From Sepiola atlantica (Eukaryota > Mollusca > Cephalopoda > Sepiida > Sepiolidae), in NCBI GenBank assembly GCA_963556195.1, contig CAUVYP010001200.1:1-64000 (forward strand): a DNA stretch of 64,000 nt. Reading direction: 5' to 3'. Position numbers and translations under genes: made by a program. Shown in pieces: positions 61,401 to 64,000 of this stretch (position 1 is the first letter of the stretch; each line of letters starts with the position of its first letter). The notes beneath the pieces are model-generated. The model was not told where the DNA came from. It saw only the letters and a list, made by a program, of their open reading frames with translations, and searched no databases.

Positions 61401-64000
61401 TTTAAAGTTGATATCGCTTTTGTTTATAACTTCCACATTTATTCGAATTGTGCAACGAAACTTTGCACAGATTAGCGGAGTCACATTTTCTACTGAAGTA
61501 CCAAGTTTCGGAAGTGCAGCTCTTGTACTGCCGGAGATATGTCGATACAAACTGAATACGCAAAACATCAACAAAATTTAGCGCGTTTTAAAGTTGATAT
61601 CGCTTTTGTTTATAACTTCCATATTTATTCGAATTGTGCAACGTAACTTTGCAGACAGTCGCGGATAAGCCTTTTCTACTGAAGTACCAAGTTACAGAAG
61701 TGCAGCTTTTGTACTGGCGGAGATATGTCGATACAAACTGAATACGCAAACTATCAACAAAATTTAGTGCGATTTAAAGTGGATATCGCTTTTGTTTATA
61801 ACTTCCACATTCTTTAGAATTGTGAAACGAAACTTTGCAGATATAAGCGGAGTCACAGTTTCTACTGAAGTACCAAGTTTCAGAAGTGCAGCTCTTGTAC
61901 TGTCGGAGATATGTCGATACAAACTGAATACGCAAAACATCAACAAAATTTAGCGCGTTTTAAAGTTGATATCGCTTTTGTTTATAACTTTCACATTTAT
62001 TCGAATTGTGCAACGAAACTTTGCAGAAAGTCGCGGATAGGCCTTTTCTACTGAAGTACCAAGTTTCAGAAGTGCAGCTTTTGTACTGCCGGAGATATGT
62101 CGATACAAACTGAATACGCAAACTATCAACAAATTTTAGTGCGATTTAAAGTGGATATCGCTTTTGTTTATAACTTCCACATTTATTCGAATTGTGCAAC
62201 AGAAATTTGCAGAAAGTCGCGGATAGGCCTTTTCTACTGAAGTACCAAGTTTCAGAAGTGCAGCTTTTGTACTGGCGGAGATATGTCGATACAAACTGAA
62301 TACGCAAACTATCAACAAAATTTAGTGCGATTTAAAGTGGATATCGCTTTTGTTTATAACTTCCACATTCTTTAGAATTGTGAAACGAAACTTTGCAGAT
62401 ATAAGCGGAGTCACAGTTTCTACTGAAGTACCAAGTTTCAGAAGTGCAGCTCTTGTACTGTCGGAGATATGTCGATACAAACTGAATACGCAAAACATCA
62501 ACAAAATTTAGCGCGTTTTAAAGTTGATATCGCTTTTGTTTATAACTTTCACATTTATTCGAATTGTGCAACGAAACTTTGCAGAAAGTCGCGGATAGGC
62601 CTTTTCTACTGAAGTACCAAGTTTCAGAAGTGCAGCTTTTGTACTGCCGGAGATATGTCGATACAAACTGAATACGCAAACTATCAACAAATGTTAGTGC
62701 GATTTAAAGTGGATATCGCTTTTGTTTATAACTTCCACATTTATTCGAATTGTGCAACAGAAATTTGCAGAAAGTCGCGGATAGGCCTTTTCTACTGAAG
62801 TACCAAGTTTCAGAAGTGCAGCTTTTGTACTGCCGGAGATATGTCGATACAAACTGAATACGCAAACTATCAACAAAATTTAGTGCGATTTAAAGTGGAT
62901 ATCGCTTTTGTTTATAACTTCCACATTCTTTAGAATTGTGAAACGAAACTTTGCAGATATAAGCGGAGTCACAGTTTCTACTGAAGTACCAAGTTTCAGA
63001 AGTGCAGCTCTTGTACTGTCGGAGATATGTCGATACAAACTGAATACGCAAAACATCAACAAAATTTAGCGCGTTTTAAAGTTGATATCGCTTTTGTTTA
63101 TAACTTCCACATTTATTCGAATTGTGCAACGAAACTTTGCACAGATTAGCGGAGTCACATTTTCTACTGAAGTACCAAGTTTCGGAAGTGCAGCTCTTGT
63201 ACTGTCGCAGATATGTCGATACAAACTGAATACGCAAAACATCAACAAAATTTAGCGCGTTTTAAAGTTGATATCGCTTTTGTTTATAACTTCCACATTT
63301 ATTCGAATTGTGCAACGAAACTTTGCAGAAAGTCGCGGATAGGCCTTTTCTACTGAAGTACCAAGTTTCAGAAGTGCAGCTTTTGTACTGCCGGAGATAT
63401 GTCGATACAAACTGAATACGCAAACTATCAACAAATTTTAGTGCGATTTAAAGTGGATATCGCTTTTGTTTATAACTTCCACATTTATTCGAATTGTGCA
63501 ACAGAAATTTGCAGAAAGTCGCGGATAGGCCTTTTCTACTGAAGTACCAAGTTTCAGAAGTGCAGCTTTTGTACTGCCGGAGATATGTCGATACAAACTG
63601 AATACGCAAACTATCAACAAATTTTAGTGCGATTTAAAGTGGATATCGCTTTTGTTTATAACTTCCACATTTATTCGAATTGTGCAACAGAAATTTGCAG
63701 AAAGTCGCGGATAGGCCTTTTCTACTGAAGTACCAAGTTTCAGAAGTGCAGCTTTTGTACTGGCGGAGATATGTCGATACAAACTGAATACGCAAACTAT
63801 CAACAAAATTTAGTGCGATTTAAAGTGGATATCGCTTTTGTTTATAACTTCCACATTCTTTAGAATTGTGAAACGAAACTTTGCAGATATAAGCGGAGTC
63901 ACAGTTTCTACTGAAGTACCAAGTTTCAGAAGTGCAGCTCTTGTACTGTCGGAGATATGTCGATACAAACTGAATACGCAAAACATCAACAAAATTTAGC
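58416..64000 (+). repeat. Right tract of CF-(A)-B2-B3 and C3-A3-B4 units (30 monomers)
   Basis: Order: CF A B2 B3, C3 A3 B4 CF A B2 B3, C3 A B2 B3, C3 A3 B4 CF B2 B3, CF B2 B3, CF A B2 B3 B3 CF, followed by five bases of the next monomer. The CF-B2-B3 trimer at 61764-62321 is repeated at 62322-62879 with the shared variant ACTTTCAC (T at 61991 and 62549). The array continues past the right edge with no sign of ending. Confidence 0.87.

Larger units (their letters stand above)
1..64000 (+). repeat. 186-bp satellite DNA array, 344 monomers, whole window
   Basis: The 186-bp period is continuous from base 1 to base 64000, and the phase moves by only one base at seven monomers. All monomers are in the same orientation, so strand is nominal. 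No segment departs from the repeat, so there are no gene-free unique stretches to describe. Monomers fall into A, B and C families that differ at roughly 10-20 positions and are arranged in higher-order units of 3, 4, 6, 7, 8, 13, 14 and 25 monomers. The unit length is close to a nucleosome repeat and the organisation is typical of eukaryotic centromeric or pericentromeric satellites. That location is inferred; nothing in the window proves kinetochore function. Confidence 0.98.

Noticed and set aside
200..63992. Series of minus-strand open frames of about 60 codons, one per monomer, as a tandem gene family
   Set aside because: They begin with TTG, have no recognisable domain or signal, differ between families mainly by amino-acid changes, contain spread stop variants (GTTACAG and others), and are fully explained by the repeat having one stop per 186 bp in that frame.
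1..64000. CRISPR array
   Set aside because: The period is 186 bp with no short repeat and variable spacer alternation; the variation is shared among monomer families.
1..64000. Protein-coding tandem repeat gene or silk-like gene
   Set aside because: No frame stays open across monomers; each has at least one stop per repeat in nearly every copy.
1..64000. Assignment to a named 186-bp satellite such as the AT-rich type I satellite of zebrafish
   Set aside because: Only the unit length agrees; I cannot recall or match the sequence, and CpG is not depleted as it would usually be in a fish.
1..64000. Transposon, LTR, tRNA, rRNA or origin of replication
   Set aside because: No sequence outside the 186-bp repeat is present, and no terminal repeats, target duplications or RNA gene motifs were seen.

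Overview
The whole window is one uninterrupted tandem satellite DNA array. It holds 344 complete monomers in a single head-to-tail orientation, with 12 bases of a partial monomer at the left edge and 5 at the right. 337 monomers occupy exactly 186 bp and seven are 185 or 187 bp. I see no gene, RNA gene, transposon, CRISPR array, unique sequence or inversion. Several kilobases of 186-bp higher-order satellite point to a eukaryotic nuclear chromosome, probably centromeric or pericentromeric heterochromatin. I do not recognise the satellite or species. An exemplar monomer is about 37% GC with 10 CpG where about 6.4 are expected, so CpG is not depleted; this fits a lightly methylated (invertebrate-like) genome better than a vertebrate or plant one, but that is inference.

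Register: monomer position 1 is the first T of the TTA in the AAAATTTAG motif, giving monomers starting at 13, 200, 386 ... 63810. Three families (A, B, C) alternate, each with subtypes. Key differences by monomer position are: A = TTCGAA at 51-56 with TTGCACA at 72-78; A2 = A with G at 111; A3 = A with C at 140. B = AGGCCT at 90-95; B(old) = T63, A66, G67, A102, G140; B2 = A-like 63-67 with C140 (B2g has G140); B3 = A66, G67, A70 and C-type head; B4 = C79, usually T45; B5 = A66, G67, C102, G140. C = CTTTAG at 49-54; C2 = A62, G69, T70, A82; CF = A62, A82; C3 = G79, A82, G96, usually C108 (C3F also has A62).

Layout: 13-385 two divergent monomers; 386-21587 left zone of A, A2, B(old), B2, C, C2 with an A-A-B-C tetramer and tandem duplications of 13, 8, 14 and (partly) 20 monomers; 21588-31261 transition zone where C3, A3, B4 and B5 appear and B(old) disappears; 31262-41117 7-monomer units; 41118-50975 a 25-monomer (4,650-bp) unit present twice plus a 3-monomer remnant; 50976-64000 mosaics of C3-A3-B4, CF-B2-B3 and CF-A-B2-B3.

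The biology visible here is array evolution: repeated multi-monomer duplications by unequal exchange or replication slippage, exchange junctions inside monomers, and replacement of one subtype set by another along the array. A roughly 60-codon antisense frame is open in most monomers, but the sequence gives no support for treating it as a gene.
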